45,322 nt of DNA from Marinifilaceae bacterium (GTDB lineage: Bacteria > Bacteroidota > Bacteroidia > Bacteroidales > Marinifilaceae): NCBI GenBank assembly GCA_025210485.1, contig JAOARN010000108.1:1-45322 (forward strand), given 5' to 3'. Positions 18,002 through 27,372 of the stretch are shown piece by piece. A program made the translations under genes and the position numbers. The number at the start of each line of letters is the position of its first letter. The stretch's first letter is position 1. The notes under the pieces are model-generated. The model ran no database searches, had not been told where the DNA came from, and worked only from the letters and a program-made list of their open reading frames with translations.

Positions 18002-18330
18002 TTTAAAATATATATTATTTAAGATTTGTATTAGAATTAATTTTCTAATATTCTAGAATATAATTATAGTTTACTGCAAATAACTAATATTCTGAAATTA
18101 GTATTTTTAATATAGCAAAAGTATACATATTGTTAAATTTAATATGCATGTTTATTAATAAAAATTGATGGAAGTTGCCAAATTTTTGGCGGAGAGAGAA
18201 AATATAGTTCAGAAATAAATGGATAATTTCGAAATAGAGATAAAGTTTAAATTTAAAATATTTCTAAAGTATTTGTTAGTAAGATTAATAGAAATCTATT
18301 GTGATTCAAATCACTATAGATATTTTAGTA
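18002..18330. other. AT-rich spacer between glmS and the sigma gene
   Basis: No gene seen. It holds a small inverted repeat (ACTAAT...ATTAGT near 18082-18101) and the putative sigma-gene promoter box noted with that gene. Confidence 0.4.
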
Positions 18331-18370
18331 AAAAAAAGAGATAAATATCATGAATTTATCTCTTTTTTGT
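18331..18370 (-). terminator. Terminator of glmS
   Basis: AGAGATAAAT (18337-18346) and ATTTATCTCT (18354-18363) form a 10-base stem with a 7-base loop, flanked by A-rich and T-rich runs; 22 bases past the glmS stop. Confidence 0.8.
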
Positions 18371-18392
18371 TCTTATTAAATAAAAAAATGAA

Positions 18393-20228
18393 TTATTCTA
18401 CAGTAACAGATTTTGCCAAATTTCGAGGTTGATCTACATTACATCCTCTTAATACAGCTATATAATATGAAATTAACTGAAATGGAATAACTGTTAATAA
18501 AGGGGCTAACTCTTCGCAGGTTTCAGGTATTTCTACCACATAATCAGCCATTTCTTTAATTACGGTATCTCCTTCAGTAACAATTGCAATAACATTTCCT
18601 TTTCTTGCTTTAACTTCTTGAATATTGCTTACAATTTTTTCATATGATTTGTCCTTAGTTGCAGCAATAAATACAGGCATATGTTCATCAATTAATGCGA
18701 TAGGTCCATGTTTCATTTCTGCAGCAGGATAACCCTCAGCATGGATATAAGATATTTCTTTTAGCTTTAGAGCTCCTTCCAGTGCTACAGGAAATAGGTA
18801 TCCTCGTCCTAGATACATTGCATTTGGTGATTCTACATATTTAGCAGATAGTTCTTTAATATAGTTATCTTGTTCTAAAATAGATTTAATCTTTTCAGGT
18901 AGTTTGTAGAATTCATTAATCAGATTAATATATTTTTCTTCGCTCAAACAATCTTTTTTGCGACCTACAAGCATTGCCATCATTGCAAGCACACTTACCT
19001 GAGCAGTGAAAGCCTTAGTGGATGCAACTCCAATTTCAGGACCTGCATGCGTATAAACTCCTGCATGTGTTTCCCTAGGTATACTAGCACCCACAACATT
19101 ACAAATACCAAGAACTGTTGCTCCCGATTTTTTTGCAAGTTTAATGGCAGCTAAAGTATCTGCAGTTTCACCGCTTTGACTTATAGCCAATACAATATCA
19201 TCTTTGTATATAATAGGATTTCTGTATCTAAATTCAGATGCATATTCTACTTCAACAGGAATTCTAGCAAGATCTTCGAAAAGATATTCACCAACCAATC
19301 CTGCATGCCATGATGTTCCACAAGCAATAATTATTATTCGTCTTGCATCTACTACATTAGGTATAATATCTTGTATTCCACCAAGGAAAACTTCTCCTTT
19401 TTGTACCGATATTCTACCTCTTATGGTATCATGAATAGATGTAGTTTGTTCGAATATTTCTTTAAGCATAAAATGCTCATATCCACCTTTTTCTATTTGA
19501 TCTATATCTAATTCCAGATTTTGTATATGAGGAGTTAGTTTATCATTGTATATAGTTTTCAGAACAAGTTCATCTTCCGAAATTATTGCTACATCATTAT
19601 CATTTAAGTAGATAACACTCTGAGTATATTCAACTATAGGAGTGGCATCAGATGCTAGAAAATACTCTCCATTACCAACCCCAATTACAAGTGGGCTACC
19701 TTTTCGTGCAGCTATGATTTGGTGTGGAGTATCTTCGCAAATAACAACTAAACCATAAGCTCCAACAACTTTAGTAAGTGCAAGTCGTACAGCAAGTTCA
19801 GCGGTTACATCACCTTTACGGTATATGTATTCGATTAGATTTGCAAGTACCTCAGTGTCAGTGTCACTTTCAAATTTATATCCTCTTTTGCCTAGTTTCT
19901 TTTTAAGTAATGAATAATTTTCAATAATTCCATTATGAATAATTGTAAATTTCCCATTCATAGATTTGTGAGGATGAGCATTTTCGTTATTAGGTTCTCC
20001 GTGAGTAGCCCATCTAGTATGACCAATTCCAATTTTGCCAGTGATATCACTGCCACTAGCATGAGATTCTAGGTCAGCAACTTTTCCTTTGCATTTATAA
20101 ACTTGGGTACTATCGTTCCTTAATGCAATTCCAGCTGAGTCATATCCTCTATATTCTAATCGCTTTAATCCTTTTACTAGTATAGGGTAAGCGTCTCTAT
20201 TTCCAATATATCCTACAATTCCACACAT
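18393..20228 (-). CDS. glmS: Glutamine-fructose-6-phosphate aminotransferase (isomerizing)
   Basis: 611 residues, the normal length. It opens MCGIVGYIGNRDAYPILVKG, with Cys2 as the catalytic nucleophile of the glutaminase domain after removal of Met1; RLEYRGYDSAG and GHTRWATHG follow. The second half holds two SIS sugar-isomerase domains (ACGTSWHAGLVGEYL; ISQSGETADTLAA), and the chain ends NLAKSVTVE, as expected. It makes glucosamine-6-phosphate from fructose-6-phosphate and glutamine, the first step toward peptidoglycan and LPS amino sugars. Upstream is a Bacteroidota promoter box overlapped by a palindrome (20303-20331), which suggests control by a dimeric DNA-binding protein. No glmS ribozyme was seen. 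Confidence 0.97.
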   Translation of the reverse strand: MCGIVGYIGNRDAYPILVKGLKRLEYRGYDSAGIALRNDSTQVYKCKGKVADLESHASGSDITGKIGIGHTRWATHGEPNNENAHPHKSMNGKFTIIHNGIIENYSLLKKKLGKRGYKFESDTDTEVLANLIEYIYRKGDVTAELAVRLALTKVVGAYGLVVICEDTPHQIIAARKGSPLVIGVGNGEYFLASDATPIVEYTQSVIYLNDNDVAIISEDELVLKTIYNDKLTPHIQNLELDIDQIEKGGYEHFMLKEIFEQTTSIHDTIRGRISVQKGEVFLGGIQDIIPNVVDARRIIIIACGTSWHAGLVGEYLFEDLARIPVEVEYASEFRYRNPIIYKDDIVLAISQSGETADTLAAIKLAKKSGATVLGICNVVGASIPRETHAGVYTHAGPEIGVASTKAFTAQVSVLAMMAMLVGRKKDCLSEEKYINLINEFYKLPEKIKSILEQDNYIKELSAKYVESPNAMYLGRGYLFPVALEGALKLKEISYIHAEGYPAAEMKHGPIALIDEHMPVFIAATKDKSYEKIVSNIQEVKARKGNVIAIVTEGDTVIKEMADYVVEIPETCEELAPLLTVIPFQLISYYIAVLRGCNVDQPRNLAKSVTVE

Positions 20229-20302
20229 TATGCTAAGTTATTATGGGTTTATTTCGTTATTATCTACTTTAAATTGATTATTCAATTTCCTATCTATAGG
20301 CA

Positions 20303-20338
20303 CAAACATATTTACTACCATTATGGTAGTATATTCAA
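20303..20338 (-). promoter_or_regulatory. glmS promoter with palindromic operator
   Basis: On the reverse strand TATGTTTG (20310-20303) matches the TAnnTTTG box, with a TTTG 25 bases upstream (longer than the ideal 19-21). Between them lies an exact 19-base palindrome, TACTACCAT-T-ATGGTAGTA (20313-20331). A dimer bound there would sit inside the promoter, so it is a likely repressor site. Inferred from sequence only. Confidence 0.5.
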
Positions 20339-20570
20339 ACTATGAATAAACTGTATGAAACTAATATAGAAATGAATTACAAATAATTTGTTGAATTTAA
20401 GCTTTTTCATCTAAAAATTCAAAATAAAGACTAAATGCATCAAACAAATAGATCAGATAAGTTAGTAATATATAAACATAATTATGGATAAAATTCAGAT
20501 CATTATGTTATTATGTATTTTATTAGATCTATCCTCTTTTTTTATTATCAATATATTTATTTATATAAAA

Positions 20571-20612
20571 ATAAAGATATATTTGTTTATTTATAAACAG
20601 ATATATCTTTAT
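20571..20612. terminator. Long inverted repeat after gltX, probable terminator
   Basis: ATAAAGATATATTTGTTTA (20571-20589) and TAAACAGATATATCTTTAT (20594-20612) form a 19-base stem with one T-G position and a 4-base loop. It lies 39 bases past the gltX stop codon, and the reverse strand beyond it is T-rich. Very AT-rich stem, so strength is uncertain. Confidence 0.55.
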
Positions 20613-20650
20613 TACGAATCTAGTTTAAAGTCTAGATAATTATATCGATA

Positions 20651-22183
20651 TTAATTATTTTTAAATTCGATTAATTTGTTAATACGATTTATAGTTTCAT
20701 CTTTTCCAAGAACATTTGTAATATCGAAAATATGAGGTCCTCTAGCTCCTCCTGTCAATGCTAGGCGGAAAGGATTCATTACTTTTCCAAAACCAATTTC
20801 TTTAGCTCCAACCCATTCTTTAACGATATTCTCTGTATTTTCAACACCGAAATCTTCAATTGGTTTTAATACTTCAATTAGCTCAGTTAAGATTTCTTCA
20901 GTTCCATCTTTATATGCTTTTTTAAGTGTTTTTGGGTCATATTCAGATGGTGTTTCAAAGAAATAATCGGTTTGTTCCCAAAGTTCAGCTACAAAATCGA
21001 CTCTGTCTTTAACTAAGTTGATTATATTTTCAAGCTTGTTTGGCTCAATACTTATTCCCTTTTTATTAAGAACCGTTGACTTGAATTCTTCCCCTAATTC
21101 GCAGTTTGGTTTATTAAGAAGATATTGTCTATTAAACCATTTTGTTTTTTCAGGGTCGAATTTTGCGCCAGCTTTTCCAACTCTTTCAATACTAAATATT
21201 GAAGATAATTCTTCAAGACTAAATATTTCTTGTTCCGTACCAGGATTCCAGCCTAATAGCGCTAACATATTAACAAAAGACTCAGGGTAGTAACCTTTCT
21301 CTCTATATCCCATTGATATTTCATTAGATTTAGGATCTTTCCATTCTAATGGGAAAACAGGGAAGCCAAGTTTGTCTCCATCACGTTTGCTAAGCTTACC
21401 CTTTCCTACCGGCTTAAGAATTAATGGTAAATGAGCAAATTCAGGAGTTGATTCTTTCCATCCAAGAGCTTCATAAAGAAGTGCGTGTAAAGGAAGAGAT
21501 GGTAACCATTCTTCGCCCCTAATTACATGAGATATTTTCATTAAATAGTCATCAACAACATTTGCAAGATGATAAGTAGGCATTCCGTCTGATTTGAATA
21601 GAACTTTATCATCTAATGTAGAGGTTTTAAATGACACATCTTTTCGAATCATATCGTGAATTTCGACAGTTCTGTCAAGAGGCATTTTAAAACGAACAAC
21701 GTACTTTTCGCCTGATTCGAGCTTTGCTTTTAGCTCATCTTCAGTCATATTTAAAGAATTATTTAAATTCTCACGAGTTGTATGATTGTATATAAATGTT
21801 TTCTTTTCTGCTTCAAATTCTGACCTTACCTTATCCAATTCTTCAGCAGTGTCAAAAGCATAGTATGCGTTTCCTGATTCAATTAGTTGATCAGAATATT
21901 TTCTGTAAATATCTTTTCTGTCGGATTGTCTATAAGGACCTAAATCACCAGTAGCACCAATACCTTCGTCTATATTAATACCACACCACTTTAAAGATTC
22001 AATAATGTAATCTTCAGCGCCTTCAACATATCTTGTTTGATCTGTATCTTCTATTCTTAATAGAAAATCACCATTATTTTTTTTTGCAAATAAATAGTTG
22101 AACAATGCTGTTCTTACTCCTCCCATATGAAGAGGTCCAGTTGGACTAGGAGCAAATCTTACTCTAACTTTTTTAGTATCCAT
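20651..22183 (-). CDS. gltX: Glutamate--tRNA ligase
   Basis: 510 residues from ATG at 22183, chosen because MDTKKVRVRFAPSPTGPLHM is the standard start of the family; an in-frame ATG at 22252 would add 23 residues of basic, atypical sequence. Class I synthetase signatures are present: PSPTGPLHMGGVRTALFNYL (HIGH-type) near residue 12 and GKLSKRDGDKLG (KMSKS-type) near residue 265. The C-terminal anticodon-binding helical domain is complete. It charges tRNA-Glu with glutamate. A TATATTTG box on the reverse strand at 22300-22293 is a likely promoter; it lies upstream of both possible starts. Confidence 0.95.
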   Translation of the reverse strand: MDTKKVRVRFAPSPTGPLHMGGVRTALFNYLFAKKNNGDFLLRIEDTDQTRYVEGAEDYIIESLKWCGINIDEGIGATGDLGPYRQSDRKDIYRKYSDQLIESGNAYYAFDTAEELDKVRSEFEAEKKTFIYNHTTRENLNNSLNMTEDELKAKLESGEKYVVRFKMPLDRTVEIHDMIRKDVSFKTSTLDDKVLFKSDGMPTYHLANVVDDYLMKISHVIRGEEWLPSLPLHALLYEALGWKESTPEFAHLPLILKPVGKGKLSKRDGDKLGFPVFPLEWKDPKSNEISMGYREKGYYPESFVNMLALLGWNPGTEQEIFSLEELSSIFSIERVGKAGAKFDPEKTKWFNRQYLLNKPNCELGEEFKSTVLNKKGISIEPNKLENIINLVKDRVDFVAELWEQTDYFFETPSEYDPKTLKKAYKDGTEEILTELIEVLKPIEDFGVENTENIVKEWVGAKEIGFGKVMNPFRLALTGGARGPHIFDITNVLGKDETINRINKLIEFKNN

Positions 22184-22292
22184 ACTTTCTATTTGAGATA
22201 TTTTTCTGCTAATTTTATTTTGCTTTGATTTGTTTAAATATTTATAAATCAATAATCCAAATATTGATTTGTCTTTTTATCAAAACAGCTTA

Positions 22293-22300
22293 CAAATATA
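22293..22300 (-). promoter_or_regulatory. Promoter -7 box of gltX
   Basis: TATATTTG on the reverse strand, an exact TAnnTTTG match, about 110 bases before the chosen gltX start. No good -33 TTG at the expected distance. Confidence 0.4.
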
Positions 22301-22345
22301 AGTGGGATATTTTTAAATTTTCAGAAAATGGCTTATAAAAAACTA

Positions 22346-23380
22346 TTATCTTCCAATATCTACAAAATCACTTTTCATTTTTACTGGATTGTCTATTATT
22401 TTGTAAAAATCATCAAGATAATTTAGTACTCGTTTTTTTTCCTTTTCATTCAGTAGTTTATTATTTCTGTATAATTCATAAAAAAGCTCTTTCTTCATTC
22501 TGAATTCACGTAAAATGAATTCATATTCCTTCAAGGTTCTCTTGTATCCTCTATAAACACGCACGTGAATACTTTCGATATTTAATTTTGGATTAGGGAC
22601 TGCATATGGTGCATTTACTAAACTGCACCAGTCGAAATCGTAAGGTACTGCTATTGGTATTGATTCGGGTGTTTTACCAATCAGTTTTATATTGTGAAGT
22701 GTTGATATCCCCCAATCTGAATTACCTATCATGTATTGAAATAAAGCTAGTTTTGTAAGTTTATTTACAGCCACATGTTCTTTTGGAAGGCTTTTGTCGT
22801 ATCTTGGAATTTTACCATTTCTATATGCCATTTTTTTATGATCTTCTATAAAAAATGCTAATTTGATAATAGGTTTTATTTGATCCTGAGTGTCTGTATA
22901 TTTTATTCTAAACATTCGTACCCTAAAGCTTTCAGGACTTAGAATATTATATAGTTTGTATGCAAGATATTCTTGAATAAGCATCTGTTCATATCTTGAA
23001 TCTCTATTTCTGCAATGGCTTACAAGTTTTAGTCTCTTTTGATCATGAAAAATAGTATAGGCTGATTCAGATTTTACGAATTTGAATCGTAAGGGCGGGA
23101 ATTGACATATTGACTTGTCCCTTCTAAAGCGACCTCTTAGTTTAACAAAAGCACTCATACTAACAATATCCTCGCCTTCGTGATATGAGATTCTAGCTTT
23201 TTGATATTTATTTTCTTTTCCTCTCAGGAGTTGTTTTAAATTAGTTGTTACATTTATATTAATTACAGAATCAGTATCAAAAAGATCTGGATGAGTGTAC
23301 ACTTTATTTTCTTGAGCTTTCAGACAGAACGAAACACATATAATAAACAAGCTTAGTAGTCCTTTTAATTTTATGTACAT
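22346..23380 (-). CDS. Secreted CotH-like protein (tentative)
   Basis: 344 residues with a signal peptide (ends near SFCLKAQ). A CotH-like pattern is seen: an N-terminal beta region with VKLRGRFRRDKSICQFPPLR, a helical centre with QEYLAYKLYNIL and then FQYMIGNSDWGISTLHNIKL followed by PIAVPYDFDWCSLVNAPYA. In CotH-type atypical kinases comparable N-x-D/H-N and PYDFD motifs hold the metal- and ATP-binding residues. I have not been able to align it properly, so kinase activity is not claimed. It lies 268 bases after a DUF4956 gene on the same strand; CotH, DUF4956 and VTC-domain genes often cluster. Probably periplasmic or surface-located. Confidence 0.55.
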   Translation of the reverse strand: MYIKLKGLLSLFIICVSFCLKAQENKVYTHPDLFDTDSVININVTTNLKQLLRGKENKYQKARISYHEGEDIVSMSAFVKLRGRFRRDKSICQFPPLRFKFVKSESAYTIFHDQKRLKLVSHCRNRDSRYEQMLIQEYLAYKLYNILSPESFRVRMFRIKYTDTQDQIKPIIKLAFFIEDHKKMAYRNGKIPRYDKSLPKEHVAVNKLTKLALFQYMIGNSDWGISTLHNIKLIGKTPESIPIAVPYDFDWCSLVNAPYAVPNPKLNIESIHVRVYRGYKRTLKEYEFILREFRMKKELFYELYRNNKLLNEKEKKRVLNYLDDFYKIIDNPVKMKSDFVDIGR

Positions 23381-23648
23381 GACTATAATTATTTATGATT
23401 GAGAAAAAACTGGAGTGATTTTTAAACTGATTTATTAGCTAATTTACAATACTTATATAAAAATATAAACTATAATAGACTGAAATGATATGAATAAACT
23501 ATGTAATAATAAGAAAATATAGATATAGGCTAAAAGCTATAAAAAATCTGTTGTTTTTAGTCTTGGAGATTAATGGATTTATTCGCCTTCCGAAGATAAC
23601 AATAAAACTCTCACATTACTACATAATAAAAATTAAACAAACCTGTAT

Positions 23649-24326
23649 TTAGTCAGAGTCTTTATCATTAAGTTTATAATCATCAACAAATTCGGTTTCG
23701 TCGGTTTCGTTGTAAAATATAGTTAATCTAACACTGTATTTTGGGAAATCTATTTGACCAATTTTGAATCTAACTATTTTTATTCCAGTTCTGTCGTATA
23801 TATCTGATATTAATTCTTTATGTTTATCATGATGTAATAAATCTATTCTATCATAAACAATAGTTCTTCTAGCAAGATGTCTTTTCATCCATACTTTTTC
23901 CATGATCCATGTGGTGGCAAGGAAAGCTATATTTGTAAAAATAACCTCTGGCATTCCAACTTCTGCACGGGCAAGTGCATTAATAACAGAAATAGTTATC
24001 ACCAGAAAAAGATAGGTCATTTCACGAATAGCTATAGCATCAGTTCTATACCGAATGATTCCAAAAATTGCGAATAGCCCCAAAGCGAATCCTAATTGGA
24101 GGTCGACGCTGCCGAGAAGAAAACAAAGGAAAAAGACAGTTGTACTTATTAAGATAAATGTAAACACAAAAGATCTTTTGCCTGTAGATTTGAAATATAT
24201 AAAATGAACGATAAGAATAGTTACTATCGAGTTTAGCAAAAATCTTCCGATTAGCACCAGAAGATTGCTAGAATTAACAATTGATTCGGTCAGGTTGTTA
24301 TCTGATAAGATATTAATAAGATTCAT
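23649..24326 (-). CDS. DUF4956 membrane protein
   Basis: 225 residues with about four hydrophobic segments in the first 145 residues and a soluble alpha/beta tail. The central motif ALGLFAIFGIIRYRTDAIAI followed by REMTYLFLVI is diagnostic for DUF4956. Function is unknown; the family commonly sits beside VTC-type polyphosphate polymerase domains and CotH proteins. Here it lies 29 bases after the phosphatase gene (likely co-transcribed) and before the CotH-like gene; no VTC-domain gene is present in the window. Confidence 0.85.
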   Translation of the reverse strand: MNLINILSDNNLTESIVNSSNLLVLIGRFLLNSIVTILIVHFIYFKSTGKRSFVFTFILISTTVFFLCFLLGSVDLQLGFALGLFAIFGIIRYRTDAIAIREMTYLFLVITISVINALARAEVGMPEVIFTNIAFLATTWIMEKVWMKRHLARRTIVYDRIDLLHHDKHKELISDIYDRTGIKIVRFKIGQIDFPKYSVRLTIFYNETDETEFVDDYKLNDKDSD

Positions 24327-24355
24327 AATTAGTATTTAAAAAAAAGATGTAAAAT

Positions 24356-25522
24356 TTAAGATTTTATTCTAAGAATTTGTTTCTCTTTATCAGAAAATAG
24401 TCTGTAGAATTTTTTATTTGTAATTAGCATAGCTTGTGGTTTTATACCATGATGACCAATTGGAACATCAACAGCTACGATTTTAGATGCAAAGAAAGGA
24501 CTTATTCTCATTACAGGAGTATGTCCGAAAATAATTTTATCAACATTATAGAATTCAAGTGTTTTATCAATATCTATTTCTGTAATTTTATCATAATAAG
24601 GAGTTTTGTTTAGATATCCTCTATACCATAATGGACCATGACTAGAAAGGAATAAATCTACGGTTATGGAGTCTATTTTTTGTTCTCTATCATTTATTAT
24701 TTCAGTCATTTTCTTATTTGTTTCCTTTATGGAATATGCTTTTTCAAGAAATTTGGGTGAAATTCCACCATGAACGAATAAGAATTTGTTAATTCTAACC
24801 ATTGTGTTTTTATTTCGGAGCCATTTACCCAAAATAGTGTTTATTTCGTATAGCTGTGAGTAGTATAGCTTATTTAAAGCAGCATGGTGTTTATATTTTT
24901 TTGAAATATACCTATCGTCATATGTCATTATCATCAGTTCATGATTTCCAAGTAAGAAGTGAACCCTACCTCCCATTTTGAATGCTTGTTTCTCTAGTTT
25001 GTATATTAACCATAGACATTCTGTAACATTATCTCCTCTATCAAATACGTCGCCTGTAATTACGAGATGGGATTTTCCAAATATCCAATTTTTTTTATCG
25101 TCAATGATTTTATTATATCTCAATATATCGACTAATTCACTATAGTTGCCATGTATATCACCAATAGTTACAATTTTATCCACATTTTCATATGAGTCTT
25201 TAATTGGATGTTCATTTTTATAGATAATATATTTATTAGTGTCTTGTTTTGTGATATTTTGTATTGTAATGGACTCATCTTTAAACCTAAAGAACTTATA
25301 ATGGAACTTAAATTTATCTTTGTCTTTGTTGTATGATGTATATTTAGCAATTACTCTATTTGCAGATATATATTTAATATGTGGACCTTCGAGGTAAGAA
25401 AAATCTACTTGTATGGAATCATTTAATTTTGTTTGGGCTAAGTTGTTTTTATGAACAAACAGACTTAGTATTAACAAAAATAATGATATTTTTTTGTTGT
25501 TTATATGTCCTTTTATTTTCAA
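24356..25522 (-). CDS. Secreted calcineurin-like metallophosphatase (Shewanella-type)
   Basis: 388 residues with an N-terminal signal segment (LFLLILSLFVHKNNLAQ). All metallophosphoesterase motifs are in order: GDIHGNYSEL near residue 122, GDVFDRGDN near 157, GNHELMI near 192, a later VHGGISP and finally FGHTP. These supply the two-metal-site Asp, His and Asn residues. The GDVFDRG and SHGPLWYRG features suggest the Shewanella-like PPP phosphatase group. Likely substrates are phosphoproteins or small phosphate esters outside the inner membrane. The first gene of a probable pair with DUF4956. Confidence 0.85.
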   Translation of the reverse strand: MKIKGHINNKKISLFLLILSLFVHKNNLAQTKLNDSIQVDFSYLEGPHIKYISANRVIAKYTSYNKDKDKFKFHYKFFRFKDESITIQNITKQDTNKYIIYKNEHPIKDSYENVDKIVTIGDIHGNYSELVDILRYNKIIDDKKNWIFGKSHLVITGDVFDRGDNVTECLWLIYKLEKQAFKMGGRVHFLLGNHELMIMTYDDRYISKKYKHHAALNKLYYSQLYEINTILGKWLRNKNTMVRINKFLFVHGGISPKFLEKAYSIKETNKKMTEIINDREQKIDSITVDLFLSSHGPLWYRGYLNKTPYYDKITEIDIDKTLEFYNVDKIIFGHTPVMRISPFFASKIVAVDVPIGHHGIKPQAMLITNKKFYRLFSDKEKQILRIKS

Positions 25523-25672
25523 AATTGAAATTGTTTTAATAGGCTGATAAATTGAAGTATAAAAGTTATTTTAAATTAGGATTAGCTTTTATTCGGTTAA
25601 TATAATAATTTGTAGACTTGAAAAAAAATATTATTTTTTAAAATTTATTAGGAAGTTATAAAAAATATATAC

Positions 25673-25680
25673 TATATTTG
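25673..25680 (+). promoter_or_regulatory. Promoter -7 box of the initiator tRNA gene
   Basis: TATATTTG, an exact TAnnTTTG match, 38 bases before the tRNA. The -33 region shows only TTA 22 bases upstream. Confidence 0.5.
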
Positions 25681-25717
25681 CACTCGCTAAAGAGAAAGAA
25701 ACATTCTAAAGATATAT

Positions 25718-25790
<73 letters not shown>

Positions 25791-25796
25791 CACAGA

Positions 25797-25832
25797 AGCT
25801 TTTCAAGTTAAAACTTGAAAAGCTTTTTTTTT
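25797..25832. terminator. Terminator after the tRNA, shared with the convergent gene
   Basis: AGCTTTTCAAGT (25797-25808) pairs perfectly with ACTTGAAAAGCT (25813-25824) around TAAA, then T8. It also lies just past the stop of the reverse-strand DUF2461 gene. Confidence 0.88.
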
Positions 25833-25842
25833 ACTCCAAAAA

Positions 25843-26508
25843 TTAATCTATTGCCTCTAGTATAAATTTATTGAATCTACTTGCAGTCTTAAATTTATCA
25901 ACAAAAAAATCGAGTAAGTTTTCACTGAATAGAACTTTTTCGGTTTCGATATCATCCATGTAGTACAATTGTTTGTTTAGTAATAGAGGGATTTTGTCCA
26001 CAAGTTGCATTTGTTCTTTTGGTAATCTTTTATTTTTGTTTCCATGTATTTCTCCAAAATATTTTACAAAATCATTATCATTTATAATATCATTAAATTC
26101 ATCTTGATTGTTAATGATGTGCTCTCTTATTACTTTTATGCATTTTGTGTCTATGAAATAAATACCGCCTCCAAAATTAATATTGTGAGCTCCAATCTGA
26201 ATATAGTATCCAGGAGCGATAGCCTTCCTCCCTCCTTTAGCGAAGGATGCTGCTCGGTGTGTCTTGTATGGTGACTTATCTTGTGAAAAACGAATATCCT
26301 TGTTTATTCTAAATATTGCATTTTTGGGATCTTTATCAATACTGTCGTCAAATTCTTGAATTCGCAGAATCATCTCTTGCGTGAATAGGTCGAATGGTTG
26401 TTTGACATTAGAAATGTATGATTTTTTATTCTCATGAAACCATTCTTTATAATTATGCTTTTCTAAGTTTTTAAAAAACTCTATGTATTCTCTATTAAAA
26501 TATGTCAT
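25843..26508 (-). CDS. DUF2461 family protein
   Basis: 221 residues. Family pattern: FFKNLEKHNYKEWFHENKK at the start, IFRINKDIRFSQDKSPYKTH and GGGIYFIDT in the middle. DUF2461 (TIGR02453) proteins are widespread cytosolic proteins of unknown function. It follows recX by 37 bases on the same strand, so the two are probably co-transcribed. Length is normal for the family. Confidence 0.88.
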   Translation of the reverse strand: MTYFNREYIEFFKNLEKHNYKEWFHENKKSYISNVKQPFDLFTQEMILRIQEFDDSIDKDPKNAIFRINKDIRFSQDKSPYKTHRAASFAKGGRKAIAPGYYIQIGAHNINFGGGIYFIDTKCIKVIREHIINNQDEFNDIINDNDFVKYFGEIHGNKNKRLPKEQMQLVDKIPLLLNKQLYYMDDIETEKVLFSENLLDFFVDKFKTASRFNKFILEAID

Positions 26509-26545
26509 TGTGTTTGTTTGTTAGGTTTAAATAAAATTGAAAATA

Positions 26546-27019
26546 TTATTTAAAATCAGCTAAAAGGTCATCTATTATATTGAAAAGTATATCAGCCTCG
26601 AAACCTCGTGAAGCTCCAAAACTCAAAAGTTTGTTTTTGGCTTGATATTTATCGTCATATTTAATATTGTTTAATTTGTATTGAATAAGTTCTTTAGCCA
26701 TGTTGTAGTATTCTGTTTGGTCAATCTTAGCTAGAGCTTTATCAATATATTGGGATTCAATAAATTTAGATTTAAGTTGAAATTTTATCTTTTGTTTTCC
26801 CCATTTATTATATTTGAATTTATCATTGCAAAAGGCATTTGTGTATCTTTCATGATCTATAAAATTATTATCTATTAAGTAGTCGATTACTTTTTCATGG
26901 TAATCTTTTTCTAGCCCCCAGCTATTCAATTTCTTTATAATGTCATTTGAACATTTTTCTGATTTGCTGCATATTTCTGCTGCTTTCGATAAAGCTTTCT
27001 CGTAGCTAATGTATTTCAT
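26546..27019 (-). CDS. recX: Regulatory protein RecX
   Basis: 157 residues made of three-helix repeats, with the RecX features CSKSEKCSNDIIKKLNSWGL, VIDYLIDNNFIDHERYTNAF and GKQKIKFQLKSKFI in order. RecX binds RecA filaments and limits recombination and the SOS response. recA itself is not in the window. First gene of a probable recX-DUF2461 transcript. Confidence 0.9.
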   Translation of the reverse strand: MKYISYEKALSKAAEICSKSEKCSNDIIKKLNSWGLEKDYHEKVIDYLIDNNFIDHERYTNAFCNDKFKYNKWGKQKIKFQLKSKFIESQYIDKALAKIDQTEYYNMAKELIQYKLNNIKYDDKYQAKNKLLSFGASRGFEADILFNIIDDLLADFK

Positions 27020-27344
27020 TTTCTAATAATTCAGATTTTGAGCTTTCCGTTTAGCCTGATTTATATCTATTTTTTTCTTTATGGTCACGATTATATAAAA
27101 AAAGACAAGTTAAGTTTAAAAATTTATCTATTATAGAATTTAATTTAAATTTATTACTAAATGATTGAATTAAACGTATTATTGCTTTTTGTTCATGTAA
27201 TAAGCTGTTAATTAGTTAGATGAACTTGTTTGTTTTGTGTAAAAATTGCTAATATTGACAGGTAAATTGATGTCATATATTATTTCTTTTCAGTATTTTA
27301 TAAAAAAAATAATGAATATTAGAAATACTAATATATATTTTTTA
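27020..27344. other. Spacer between divergent recX and yceD-like genes
   Basis: About 325 bases, very AT-rich, no gene seen. It must hold the recX promoter, which I could not place. Confidence 0.4.
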
Positions 27345-27352
27345 TACTTTTG
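27345..27352 (+). promoter_or_regulatory. Promoter -7 box of the yceD-rpmF operon
   Basis: TACTTTTG, an exact TAnnTTTG match, 20 bases before the TTG start of the first gene. The -33 TTG is not clear. Transcription starting near 27357 would give a leader of only about 16 bases. Confidence 0.5.
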
Positions 27353-27372
27353 CAAAGTTTTATTTTTTTATT

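Noticed and set aside
20229..20302. glmS ribozyme or riboswitch in the glmS leader
   Set aside because: The leader is short (about 70 bases), AT-rich and lacks the conserved ribozyme core; such ribozymes are typical of Gram-positive bacteria.
22184..22252. 23-residue N-terminal extension of gltX
   Set aside because: The extension is basic and unlike family members; the downstream ATG gives the standard start. It remains possible since the promoter box lies upstream of both.
25168..25350. 60-codon open frame on the reverse strand
   Set aside because: Out-of-frame shadow within the metallophosphatase gene.
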